Shown here piece by piece: positions 14,673 through 22,149 of a stretch of DNA of 30,881 nt; within the stretch, counting starts at the first letter, position 1; the number at the start of each line of letters is the position of its first letter. The notes beneath the pieces were generated by a model, which did no database searches, was not told the DNA's origin, and worked only from the letters and a program-made list of their open reading frames with translations. The DNA is taken from the IMG/VR virus record IMGVR_UViG_3300025102_000166, positions 1 to 30,881 of that record. One strand, written 5' to 3'. The translations under genes and the position numbers were made by a program. This DNA comes from a virus.

Positions 14673-14937
14673 AACTAATAGACCTCACTGTTCTTTTCAG
14701 TTTATTGAAATATTCGGTAAGTTGTTCCATGTCTGTGTCAGACTTCACCAGCCTATATGCTTTTACGGCTAGACGCATCTCTTCTTTTGAGAGGCGCCCG
14801 CTTTCATTATAAGACTCTCGGAGATCTCTACGTTGCTCCTTGAAGGGTTCCATGGCGTCCTCAATTGCTGCGAATTCTTTTACAAAATTCGAAAGGTGCT
14901 CTTCTGTCGTTAGTAGTTTGTCATCATTAGAACTCAT
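14665..14937 (-). CDS. Small helical protein, possibly GapR/DUF2312-like
   Basis: A 90-residue, almost entirely helical protein: LSNFVKEFAAIEDAMEPFKE, then RRDLRESYNESGRLSKEEMR and LAVKAYRLVKSDTDMEQL. The order of a long coiled-coil helix, a short turn with Ser-Lys-Glu-Glu and a basic helix resembles GapR (DUF2312), which binds overtwisted DNA, but similarity is weak. It is the first gene after a promoter at 14971-14999 and has a good AAGGAGA ribosome site. A DNA-associated role would fit the replication setting. This is inference. Confidence 0.68.
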   Translation of the reverse strand: MSSNDDKLLTTEEHLSNFVKEFAAIEDAMEPFKEQRRDLRESYNESGRLSKEEMRLAVKAYRLVKSDTDMEQLTEYFNKLKRTVRSISYV

Positions 14938-14970
14938 ATTTTCTCCTTCTTATGTCAAGTTCGTGCTATA

Positions 14971-14999
14971 ACAATAGCTTATTTTATCACATTTGTCAA
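14971..14999 (-). promoter_or_regulatory. Sigma70-type promoter for the groES-like/thyX/lipoprotein group
   Basis: In the 68-base gap after the reductase gene the minus strand has a perfect TTGACA (14999-14994), 17 bases, then TATTGT (14976-14971, 4 of 6 to TATAAT). Transcription would start near 14964, leaving a leader of about 27 bases with AAGGAGA before the ATG at 14937. No terminator is seen after the reductase gene, so read-through also likely contributes. Confidence 0.58.
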
Positions 15000-15005
15000 T
15001 CATTT

Positions 15006-16868
15006 TTAGACAAATTTTATTTCGCAGGCGCCTCCGGCACAGGCGGCTTCGCTTTTGAGGTCTGTGTTATCCTCTTCTTCGTTGATTTGTGTGAGGTCAA
15101 TACTTGTTAGGGACCCCATCAAGACCTCATATGTCTCCTTTGAACAATCTTCAAAGGGGGCCTGTTTGTAGGTATGGTCAGAAAACGGTAAAACCGACAA
15201 GCCGTTATAGCTACTGCGGTTTTCCCACATCCACTCACCAACATCCACCCACTCAGCATCTTTGATTGAAATAGTGGCAGAGATGTTGTGGGTGTTCTGG
15301 CCTTTTCGGAAGCCTGGACGTACCCACTCATCGGTCACATTCTTTACTCTTTTCAAAAGTTGCAGGGCGGATTCTACTCTTAGGATAGACCCTTCTGGTG
15401 CCTTCTGTGGAATGGAAATGACAGCGGTGGTGTGAGGGCTAAAGTACTCATCTTCAACTAGTTCTGGGTGATTTTGTGCTAGATAGGAATAGATCGGCTC
15501 GTTCTTGCCCACGCGTAGGCGGCGGATATAGAAATCATTATGCCAGGCGTGTATACCTGAACTAGTGCCAAGAGTCAGTGATGTAGTGCCTGCAGGCTTT
15601 ACACATGTTGTCCTGGCTGCAGGCTTAACATCAATCATTTCTGCTACTCTGGCGTTCTCTTCTTTTACGCAATTCGCAGCCTCTTTCATATCCAGCTTCA
15701 ATACAGCACCGGAAGCGATACCAGTCATAGACACGCCGATGAGAGCATCTCTTTCGGTAGTCCTACGCCAGACATCACGTAGGTAGTGAAAGTCCGTGTA
15801 ACTGGCCTGTAACGTGCCAATGAAGGATGCTGCTCGCACCCTATCGTTTAGGTCCTCTTGTGTTTCTACATTTGATACATTTACTTCTGTCAGATTGCAA
15901 AACTGATATGGTCTGAGTCCTATTTCGCAACATGGATTGGTTCCCCAATCCTTATCGTTAGAGAAATAAAAGCCAGGCTCTCCTGCGCCTGAAGCCTTTA
16001 CTCTATCCCAAAGATTCATGAAATATTCTTTGTCAATCTTATGTCGCAATAAGACCACAGAGTTGTTTGCGCGGCCGCGCTGAGGATTAGTTTCCCACCA
16101 GTTGCCGGTCTTGGCAGCAATCATATCCTCATCATCTGCTGAGAATAGAGAGATGAGAGCAGCCCTACGGATACCGCCTGCCAGCACAGCGTCAGCTATA
16201 TGACAGATCATATCGTGTACTTCGATTGGCGTTAGTTTATCTCCATTTTCCTTCTGCGAGAGCATTCCCTCTAGTTTGACCAGGCACTCGCGAAGCGGTT
16301 GTGGTCCTGGGGCTTTACCTCCGGAAGTAATGAGAGCGGCGCCTTTCGGGCGTATATCTGAGTAATCAAAGCGCAGGCGTGAGCCTCCACTGAAGTATGA
16401 GCGGGCCAGTGCCTTGACCGCATCGGCCCACCCTTCTATGGAATCGTTGACTAGGAATCTACGTGTCCTCTTAGGGTTTGGCTTAGTGATCTCGGGCAAC
16501 TTTTCTACGTGGTGTTTCTGTACTGAATAACCGACTCCGGTTCCGCCAAGAAGTAAAAACATAGATTCACCGAAGCACCTCCAATCATCTGCCGGCATAA
16601 ACGCACAATTGAAAATGCGATTCGGCGCGACCTCAATTGGCTTGCCACCAAACTGCATAGATCTCATAGATGGAAGAACCTTCTTATCATATACCAGCTT
16701 GTATGCTTTTCTTATCTGCAGCTCAAGTTCAGGAAATTTTTTAAGGTGCATGGCCATGTTTCGTGTGACTAGTTCGTCCCATGTCTCTCTACGTTGCTTA
16801 TCTTCTAAGTAACGTGCATACTTCATGTGTACTGTTATTTCTGATAAGATTTGATTTGATAATTCCAT
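15006..16868 (-). CDS. nrdJ: Adenosylcobalamin-dependent ribonucleoside-triphosphate reductase (class II)
   Basis: A 620-residue monomeric class II reductase that makes dNTPs from NTPs using vitamin B12. NPCCEIGL (about residue 310) and FCNLTEV contain the thiyl-radical Cys, the Glu two residues later and the partner Cys eleven residues later, matching C408, E410 and C419 of the Lactobacillus enzyme. FNCAFMPAD carries the other redox Cys. The C-terminus CAGGACEIKFV has the Cys pair that exchanges with thioredoxin or a similar reductant. LLLGGTGVGYSV is a conserved active-site loop. I choose the ATG at 16868, one base after the helicase stop with GGAG 9 bases upstream; an earlier start at 16907 would overlap the helicase. 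No NrdB-type radical subunit or NrdG activase is present, as expected for class II. Confidence 0.94.
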   Translation of the reverse strand: MELSNQILSEITVHMKYARYLEDKQRRETWDELVTRNMAMHLKKFPELELQIRKAYKLVYDKKVLPSMRSMQFGGKPIEVAPNRIFNCAFMPADDWRCFGESMFLLLGGTGVGYSVQKHHVEKLPEITKPNPKRTRRFLVNDSIEGWADAVKALARSYFSGGSRLRFDYSDIRPKGAALITSGGKAPGPQPLRECLVKLEGMLSQKENGDKLTPIEVHDMICHIADAVLAGGIRRAALISLFSADDEDMIAAKTGNWWETNPQRGRANNSVVLLRHKIDKEYFMNLWDRVKASGAGEPGFYFSNDKDWGTNPCCEIGLRPYQFCNLTEVNVSNVETQEDLNDRVRAASFIGTLQASYTDFHYLRDVWRRTTERDALIGVSMTGIASGAVLKLDMKEAANCVKEENARVAEMIDVKPAARTTCVKPAGTTSLTLGTSSGIHAWHNDFYIRRLRVGKNEPIYSYLAQNHPELVEDEYFSPHTTAVISIPQKAPEGSILRVESALQLLKRVKNVTDEWVRPGFRKGQNTHNISATISIKDAEWVDVGEWMWENRSSYNGLSVLPFSDHTYKQAPFEDCSKETYEVLMGSLTSIDLTQINEEEDNTDLKSEAACAGGACEIKFV

Positions 16869-16869
16869 T

Positions 16870-18249
16870 CTAGTTTTCTCCTTTTTGCTCCTTCTTGAAG
16901 CTGGCATACTTCTGTTTCAAATTCTCTAGTCTTGCTGCGGAGGACTTCTCAATAATCTCACCGACTGATTCGTTCGACTTTGGCAGTACTTTTATCTTTA
17001 CGTTACTAGTATCCATGAAAATTGGATACACTAATCCATCGGGCCCGTTTCTGTTTTTCGCAACAAAAATACGACCTTGGTTGTTGTTTTTGTCCTCGAT
17101 GGTCCGAGAAACAGTAAAAATAAAATCTGCGACAAAGCACTTATTGAATGCTTCGGATATAGACTCCATAGTAATCACCTCAGCATTCAGGCCTGACCTG
17201 TTTGTCTGAGATGCTGTCCATACCGGGCACTCGGCTTGCTGGGCCAATCCTCGCAGCTCTTCGTAAATAGTCTCTAGCTGGTGTCTTTTCTCATCTCTCT
17301 TCGAAGATTCCGGTTTTATCAAGTCTCCATAATCAACAATGATCACATCTGGAACAAAATCGCGACGGCGCAATTTGTCAATATGGTTCTTGATTGTTTG
17401 GATGCTTGCTGAGCGCGTTGGATACTCCTTGACAATGAGCCTACCTGTCATATCCTTTATTTCATCATAAATCTTCTCTTTGAAGACTGCAAGGTTCTTT
17501 AGTTCAACACCTGTTATTGCGGAATCATATCGGCCGGCCACAATCGTATCTGCTAATTCCAAAGTGTAGTGGAGGACGTTTAGACCCTCTTTTAGAGCTT
17601 GGGCGCCAAGGTGGACAAGTACCATAGATTTACCTGCACCAGTTGGGGCTACGACGACGCCCAGTTCCCCCTTACCTAGACCCCCTTTGGCAATTTCATC
17701 TATTTGTTGCCAGCCAGTAGTAACCGGGTTTCTTGACTTCTTTAGGAATCTTTTCTCAAAATCTGCGAGGTACTCATATCCAAATGAGTTGTCCGAACCC
17801 AATTTGAGTGCTCCATCGATAACTTTTGATACTTCATCAAAAGAAGAAGACTTGATAAGATCAACAGACTTAATAAGCGCTTCCTTAAGCTTCTGCTTTT
17901 TGCAGAAGTCAAGTGCCGTGTCTTTGATATATTCTGCAGACTGAGGAATCTCCCCCTTAGCCAAGACACGGGCGTAATATTCTCGTATTCTGACTTTGAC
18001 TGATTCTGGCTCGCCATCCAAACCTGTTCGTATGATGGAATGCATAATATTAGATGTGGGGTGGACTCCATATTTTTTTCTGTATTCCTTTATTTTACTG
18101 ATAAATACCCTAAGATGCTTAAGTTCTAGGAAGCTCAAGTCTAGTACCTCAAACATCTGGTCGGCAAATGGCCTATCGTTCAAGACCAAGTGGCACATGT
18201 CTTCTTGAAAAGACTTTCCAAATTTTGAAAAACTTACTTGCTGATCCAT
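16870..18249 (-). CDS. Replicative DNA helicase (DnaB/T4 gp41-like)
   Basis: A 459-residue RecA-fold hexameric helicase. The N-terminal 160 residues are helical, as in DnaB-type proteins. The ATPase domain starts with TTGWQQIDEIAKGGLGKGEL, followed by Walker A APTGAGKS (201-208), the HYTLEL segment, Walker B VIIVDYGDL (about 310) and the glutamine switch in WTASQTNRSG. The C-terminal FIFTVSRTIEDKNNNQGRIF and FVAKNRNGPDG complete the family pattern. It unwinds the phage fork ahead of the polymerase. No DnaG-type primase is visible in the window. The stop is one base from the nrdJ start. The ribosome site AAAGAGATAAC is moderate. Confidence 0.93.
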   Translation of the reverse strand: MDQQVSFSKFGKSFQEDMCHLVLNDRPFADQMFEVLDLSFLELKHLRVFISKIKEYRKKYGVHPTSNIMHSIIRTGLDGEPESVKVRIREYYARVLAKGEIPQSAEYIKDTALDFCKKQKLKEALIKSVDLIKSSSFDEVSKVIDGALKLGSDNSFGYEYLADFEKRFLKKSRNPVTTGWQQIDEIAKGGLGKGELGVVVAPTGAGKSMVLVHLGAQALKEGLNVLHYTLELADTIVAGRYDSAITGVELKNLAVFKEKIYDEIKDMTGRLIVKEYPTRSASIQTIKNHIDKLRRRDFVPDVIIVDYGDLIKPESSKRDEKRHQLETIYEELRGLAQQAECPVWTASQTNRSGLNAEVITMESISEAFNKCFVADFIFTVSRTIEDKNNNQGRIFVAKNRNGPDGLVYPIFMDTSNVKIKVLPKSNESVGEIIEKSSAARLENLKQKYASFKKEQKGEN

Positions 18250-18294
18250 GTTATCTCTTTATTGTGTTATTTATGTAGTACAGTATATCAGGTT

Positions 18295-19257
18295 TTATTC
18301 TGAAAAGGAAGTTATAATGTCATTAAACTTCTGTTCTAAATCCTGCATATTGACAGTGAGGACCCCATCCTTGATCATCAGTTTTCTCATCTCTGTCTGG
18401 TTGTAGTGGGGCGAGAAGCCCTCAAACGTTTCATCAATCCTGGTCTTGCATTGTGGGGACATCTGAGGCGAAGAAAGTTGCATAATATTGTAATTCTCTT
18501 CTATCAAGCATTCTCCGTCTGAGACAGATCTGTAGACTTTCTGCCTGTTCTCCTCTTTCGAACATTCGTGTAAAATGTCACTGATGAAATAGTCCCTATC
18601 TTCTGAAAGGAATGAAAACCTTTTTGCAATCGTACCTAAGCCAACGCGGGGTATGCCCGGTAGATTATCACTAGGGTCGCCGGCCATGGCCCTCGCAAGT
18701 GCAAAGTTTCTAGGGTGAATCCCGAACTTATCGATGACAGAATTCGTGTTCAGAATCTCCTTCTGAATCGGGCGGAAGAGTAAGGTCTTCTCGTCCAAGA
18801 GTTGAATAAAATCCTTGTCCGCGGAGACTATCACCTTCTGCCACTCCATGAAGGTGGATGTGGACTTGATATAGGAAATGACATCGTCGGCCTCCACTTC
18901 TGGTTCCATGAATTGGACAATTGGTGTTTGATTCAAATACTCAATAACTCTTAGCTGTTGCCACAGTCTGTTATTGTCTGTGTCCTGCGGTGTAAGTTCA
19001 TCCGTCGACCAATTGACTCTCAGTGGCTTGCGGCCGGCTTTATAATTCTTGTTCATTGATCTTCGTTTGCGGGAACCACCTTTACCATCCCAAACAACTG
19101 CAATCATATCAGGTTTGATCTCTCTCGTAATCTTGTTTAGAATGTTAATAAACGTGCGCATACCACCAATAGGGTGTCCATTGGGGTTCTTGCTAGGGTC
19201 TACGATATATCCTCTAATAAATTGATTGGATGCATCTACGATCATCAGTCTCTTCAT
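18295..19257 (-). CDS. 5'-3' exonuclease/RNase H (FEN/PIN fold, T4 rnh-like)
   Basis: A 320-residue structure-specific nuclease that would remove RNA primers and flaps. Visible acidic metal-site motifs are MIVDASNQFIRGY (near the N-terminus), AVVWDGKGGSRKRR, EVEADDVISYI, VSADKDFIQLL and AGDPSDNLPGIPRVG (the helix-3-turn region). The length is close to T4 RNase H (305 residues). I choose the ATG at 19257, which has GGAG 6 bases upstream; a TTG four codons earlier has no ribosome site. The gene follows a strong terminator hairpin with only about 10 bases between its T-tract and the ribosome site. It precedes the helicase gene by 45 bases. Confidence 0.9.
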   Translation of the reverse strand: MKRLMIVDASNQFIRGYIVDPSKNPNGHPIGGMRTFINILNKITREIKPDMIAVVWDGKGGSRKRRSMNKNYKAGRKPLRVNWSTDELTPQDTDNNRLWQQLRVIEYLNQTPIVQFMEPEVEADDVISYIKSTSTFMEWQKVIVSADKDFIQLLDEKTLLFRPIQKEILNTNSVIDKFGIHPRNFALARAMAGDPSDNLPGIPRVGLGTIAKRFSFLSEDRDYFISDILHECSKEENRQKVYRSVSDGECLIEENYNIMQLSSPQMSPQCKTRIDETFEGFSPHYNQTEMRKLMIKDGVLTVNMQDLEQKFNDIITSFSE

Positions 19258-19266
19258 CTTACTCTC

Positions 19267-19298
19267 CAAATAAAAAGCCCGGCTTAGAGCCGGGCTTT
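19267..19298 (-). terminator. Rho-independent terminator between uvsX/recA and the exonuclease gene
   Basis: A perfect 11-bp stem, AAAGCCCGGCT / AGCCGGGCTTT with a 3-base loop (19274-19298), is followed on the minus strand by TTTTTATTT. It begins 6 bases after the recombinase stop codon. No promoter fits between it and the exonuclease ribosome site, so downstream genes need read-through or an upstream-independent source. Confidence 0.85.
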
Positions 19299-19304
19299 GG
19301 TAGT

Positions 19305-20429
19305 TTAGGATTCCTCCGGAGTCTCCTCCGTATCATAGAAATCCTGTGCATTGCCTTCTCTATTCTTGAACTTCATAATAACATCATCGTCCATGATTGT
19401 CAAGACACTTTCTCTGAAATCGTCCTTAGCTAACTTAGATGTCCAGGTCTTTCTCTGGAACTTTTCTTCCGAGCCATCGTTCTTGACAAGAGTGAACCAT
19501 GCTCCAGATTGTTTAAGTCGGTGCGATACTTGGATAGCATCAAACCAACTCTCCTCGTCCTGCACGCCAATAGACTCATCGCCCCAAAGAATTTTGAAGT
19601 TGCAGTGGCGGCCAGCAGTACCAAAACGAGATTTTTCAAGTTTCGCCTTGACTTCTGAGCCTATTCTGAACCCGTTATCGTCTTGTACGAAAGAGGCCTT
19701 CGCTTTTCGTCCAGTGAGCCAAATACGCAGAGAATAAGCATAGTGCATTGCTTTTCCACCTGGAGTCACATAAGGAGTGGTCATTGCCTCAGATGGAGAG
19801 CGCGTAATATTCGTCTTTAGTTGATTGAGTACTAAGAATGTTGCCTTGTTATTGGCAATTGGTACTGTTAGCTTCGACATACCCTTGGACAAGATCCTTG
19901 GCTTTACCGCCATCGATGATTGAGGGTTGAAATCTCCCTCAACATCTGAGATAGACGGGGTTAAAGCCAAAGAATCCCATATGAACAGCCACCTGTTCCC
20001 TGTTCCTAGCAACTCTTCAATAGTTTCCAAAACAAACTCTACTGATTCCGCTTGAACGTACATTAAGCGTTCTAGGTCGCAGCCGGCTCTCTCAAGGAAG
20101 CTTGGGTCAAGGGCCGACTCAGAATCGAAATAAACTACGTCAATACCCATTTTTTGAGCATTGCCGGCCACCTGCGCGGCCATGAAAGATTTGCCTGTTG
20201 CTTCCAGGCCGGCGATCTCTGAGATTTTGCCGACTGGAATACCTGCAAGCTTTCCCTTGCAGATAATTGAGTCCAGCCACCTGGAACCTGTTGGGATCCA
20301 TTCGTTAACCTCCGTTGGGTTACTGTCTTGCAGGGAATGGGCTACCTCCCTGCCGGCCTTCTTGTTTATAATCCCTCTGATCGCGGATATATCCAAGGCT
20401 CCCTTTTTTAATTTTGTTACTTTGGGCAT
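19305..20429 (-). CDS. UvsX/RecA-type recombinase
   Basis: A 374-residue strand-exchange ATPase. Walker A is GLEATGKS (74-81), the Walker B region is RWLFIWDSLA (146-155), and NQLKTNI followed by TPGGKAMHYAYSLRIWL marks the DNA-binding loop and following strand typical of the family. FDSESALDPSF contains the catalytic Glu. The C-terminus is acidic (DTEETPEES), as in RecA and UvsX. The length is close to T4 UvsX (391). It would drive recombination-dependent replication together with the gp32-like protein seven bases upstream. The ribosome site AGGATAAAC precedes the ATG at 20429. A strong terminator follows the stop. Confidence 0.94.
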   Translation of the reverse strand: MPKVTKLKKGALDISAIRGIINKKAGREVAHSLQDSNPTEVNEWIPTGSRWLDSIICKGKLAGIPVGKISEIAGLEATGKSFMAAQVAGNAQKMGIDVVYFDSESALDPSFLERAGCDLERLMYVQAESVEFVLETIEELLGTGNRWLFIWDSLALTPSISDVEGDFNPQSSMAVKPRILSKGMSKLTVPIANNKATFLVLNQLKTNITRSPSEAMTTPYVTPGGKAMHYAYSLRIWLTGRKAKASFVQDDNGFRIGSEVKAKLEKSRFGTAGRHCNFKILWGDESIGVQDEESWFDAIQVSHRLKQSGAWFTLVKNDGSEEKFQRKTWTSKLAKDDFRESVLTIMDDDVIMKFKNREGNAQDFYDTEETPEES

Positions 20430-20436
20430 GTTTATC

Positions 20437-21198
20437 CTATGAATTTAGAAGATCGTTAAAAGCTGCCTCGACAGCGTTAGATTCTCCACTGGTGTTTGTG
20501 TTATTGTTTCCATACCTTTCAACTTCTGGCTTACCGGTGTCTGCGCTAAGAAACTGGTCAAGTACGCTTTGGACCTCCTCTGTTGTCTTTCTATCAAAGA
20601 GGTCCTCAAAATTTGGAATTGTTTCGAGCAACTCCGCACAGCGGTCGTCGCCGCCTACAGCGTCATCACAGAGTACCGTTTTACGAGGTCGAGGTCGAAT
20701 GTCAGTCCGTGGGAAACTAGCTCCGGGTAACTTACCATACATCAGCTTTAGATCGTTGCCGCTTTCGGGATCCGTAATATCTCCATAATCTGGGTCTAGA
20801 ACGATCGTTAGTAGTTTCTCGTAAGCCATCTTGCCGTACCCCCACACTCGAATCCCTTCTTGCTCTTCGCCGCGTACTAAGACAGGGGAAAAGAATCGCT
20901 GTTTTGCAAATAGATCCTTTGCCTGTTTCTTACTTTCTTCTGTTCCTTCGTTCCAAAGCTTATTTGCGAAGTTGCAAACTGGACAATCGTCCCCGAAGTT
21001 CCTCTTTGGACAAAGAAACCCTGATGTCCCTACATTGTAGTGGAAGTGTCTCTCTTTAAAGGGATCACCGTCTGATGTTGATACGATTCGAATGTTGCTC
21101 TCTCCGTCATCAGGGCGCCAGAATAAATTCTTCTTTCCGTCTCCCTTGCCGTTTAGTTTATCGAGTTTAGCTTTCATTGCGTCTAAATTGAGTGCCAT
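20437..21198 (-). CDS. Single-stranded DNA-binding protein, T4 gp32-like
   Basis: A 253-residue SSB. NLFWRPDDGESNIRIV opens the OB fold. A zinc site is visible at H51 or H53 and C63, C72, C75 (in HFHYNVGTSGFLCPKR and DDCPVC), comparable to the His-Cys3 site of T4 gp32. The N-terminal 22 residues (LDAMKAKLDKLNGKGDGKK) resemble the basic cooperativity arm. The C-terminal part (after about 200) is Asn/Ser-rich and mildly acidic. The gene has its own consensus promoter, a leader hairpin and a strong GGAGG ribosome site, which fits a highly expressed and possibly self-regulated protein. Confidence 0.92.
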   Translation of the reverse strand: MALNLDAMKAKLDKLNGKGDGKKNLFWRPDDGESNIRIVSTSDGDPFKERHFHYNVGTSGFLCPKRNFGDDCPVCNFANKLWNEGTEESKKQAKDLFAKQRFFSPVLVRGEEQEGIRVWGYGKMAYEKLLTIVLDPDYGDITDPESGNDLKLMYGKLPGASFPRTDIRPRPRKTVLCDDAVGGDDRCAELLETIPNFEDLFDRKTTEEVQSVLDQFLSADTGKPEVERYGNNNTNTSGESNAVEAAFNDLLNS

Positions 21199-21249
21199 GT
21201 TTAATTACCTCCTATGGTATATTGCTTTTTTGCACGTTTGGCTATAGCA

Positions 21250-21269
21250 GGTCGGCGAATATCCCGACC
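21250..21269 (-). promoter_or_regulatory. Hairpin near the 5' end of the gp32-type mRNA leader
   Basis: GGTCGG and CCGACC form a perfect 6-bp GC-rich stem around an 8-base loop. The predicted transcription start (about 21273) is only four bases before it. The leader is about 75 bases long. There is no T-tract after the stem, so it is not a terminator. In T4, gp32 represses its own translation by binding a structured leader; a similar role here is inference. A palindrome GCTATAGC (21241-21248) follows closely. Confidence 0.5.
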
Positions 21270-21279
21270 AACTGTTTAT

Positions 21280-21308
21280 ATATTATCAGGTTGTTTCTTC
21301 TGTGTCAA
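21280..21308 (-). promoter_or_regulatory. Sigma70-type promoter for the gp32-like gene
   Basis: A perfect TTGACA (21308-21303), 17 bases, then TAATAT (21285-21280) within the AT-rich block TGATAATATATAAA. The -35 box lies inside the last codons of the upstream gene (V-D-T), and the -10 begins just after its stop. The predicted start is near 21273. Confidence 0.65.
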
Positions 21309-22149
21309 CAGTTATTTGTTGAATTTTTGGCGAATAATATTCTACATAAATGTAGTCATGTTCGTATTGAGTTGGATAGATTCCAAAATACGCTTTCTTT
21401 TCTTCGGTTATTTTAGATTTAATATTGGTGGTCAAATCTCTAAACAAGCTTCCCTGCTCTTTTAGCTTTTCTTCGTTGATACCATAATAGTATACCATTT
21501 CCACTTCCTGATTGAAAGGAAAAAATAGTGTATCTTCACAAGAAAACGTGCTACCTCCAATAGTTTTGATTCTGCAGGATTCCCTAAGTCTTGAAAATGT
21601 AGACATAATCGGTTTTGTCTTTTTGAAGGTTTCTATCATGTGAAAAGTATCACAAAATGCTTTATTTATCTGATTGTAATAGTCGAAAACGTTGGTCTCC
21701 CCTAACAAATCTTCTATAACCTTATTTGAGACAAGCGTGATGTCCTCAAACAAGCCTGACCTGGCGTATTCTTGCAATATGTTTCTGGTGGCTTTTTCCT
21801 GTAAGGTTTGCTCTGTTGATAGGAACTCAACTTCAGGATAGAAATATATTATCTTTATTTTTACCTGTTTTTTGTGCAGAGATTCTAGTATTTTTAGAGA
21901 GAGTGCAGAAGTCTTAGATGCTCCGCAGACAAAAAATATCACCTCGTCTTTAATTTTCTTCAAGAAGGGAATTTTGCTAACTACTCTCAAGTCTTCATAT
22001 TCTTCTGCTGTTTCAAACTCCGGTACGGTGTATGTGCTCTTAGATTTGACCGGGTTATTATTGATCTTATATATATTGTATATTTTGTGTGCGGCCAAGG
22101 GATCCACAATAGATGAGGCCGCATTTCCAATTGCTAAAATGTTTCTCAA
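21286..22149 (-). CDS. Possible divergent tubulin/FtsZ-like protein
   Basis: A 287-residue protein. The N-terminus RNILAIGNAASSIVDPLAAH recalls the first nucleotide loop of FtsZ (IGVGGAG-NAV). EVIFFVCGASKTSALSLKIL sits where FtsZ/tubulin has its GGGTGTG loop but is degenerate. Next come FYPEVEFLSTEQ with TLQEKATRN, and FEDITLVSNKVIEDLL, which align in order and spacing with the FtsZ segments around 'TxPFxFEGxxR' and 'IVIPNDKLL'. NVFDYYNQINKAFCDTFHMI matches the helix where FtsZ has a conserved Asn contacting the nucleotide. The T7-loop catalytic residues are not evident. This would parallel phage tubulins such as PhuZ, but similarity is low and GTP binding is doubtful. The start is a TTG overlapping the polymerase stop (TTGA), with GAGG 11 bases upstream. 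Confidence 0.5.
   Translation of the reverse strand: MRNILAIGNAASSIVDPLAAHKIYNIYKINNNPVKSKSTYTVPEFETAEEYEDLRVVSKIPFLKKIKDEVIFFVCGASKTSALSLKILESLHKKQVKIKIIYFYPEVEFLSTEQTLQEKATRNILQEYARSGLFEDITLVSNKVIEDLLGETNVFDYYNQINKAFCDTFHMIETFKKTKPIMSTFSRLRESCRIKTIGGSTFSCEDTLFFPFNQEVEMVYYYGINEEKLKEQGSLFRDLTTNIKSKITEEKKAYFGIYPTQYEHDYIYVEYYSPKIQQITVDTEETT

Noticed and set aside
15006-16868. Class I or class III ribonucleotide reductase.
   Set aside because: The NPCCEIGL...FCNL arrangement and the C-terminal Cys pair fit the monomeric B12-dependent class; no radical subunit or activase gene is adjacent.
18250-18294. Possible promoter (TATACT and CATAAATA) before the helicase gene.
   Set aside because: No acceptable -35 element at the right distance; the gap is AT-rich and may hold nothing more than the leader.
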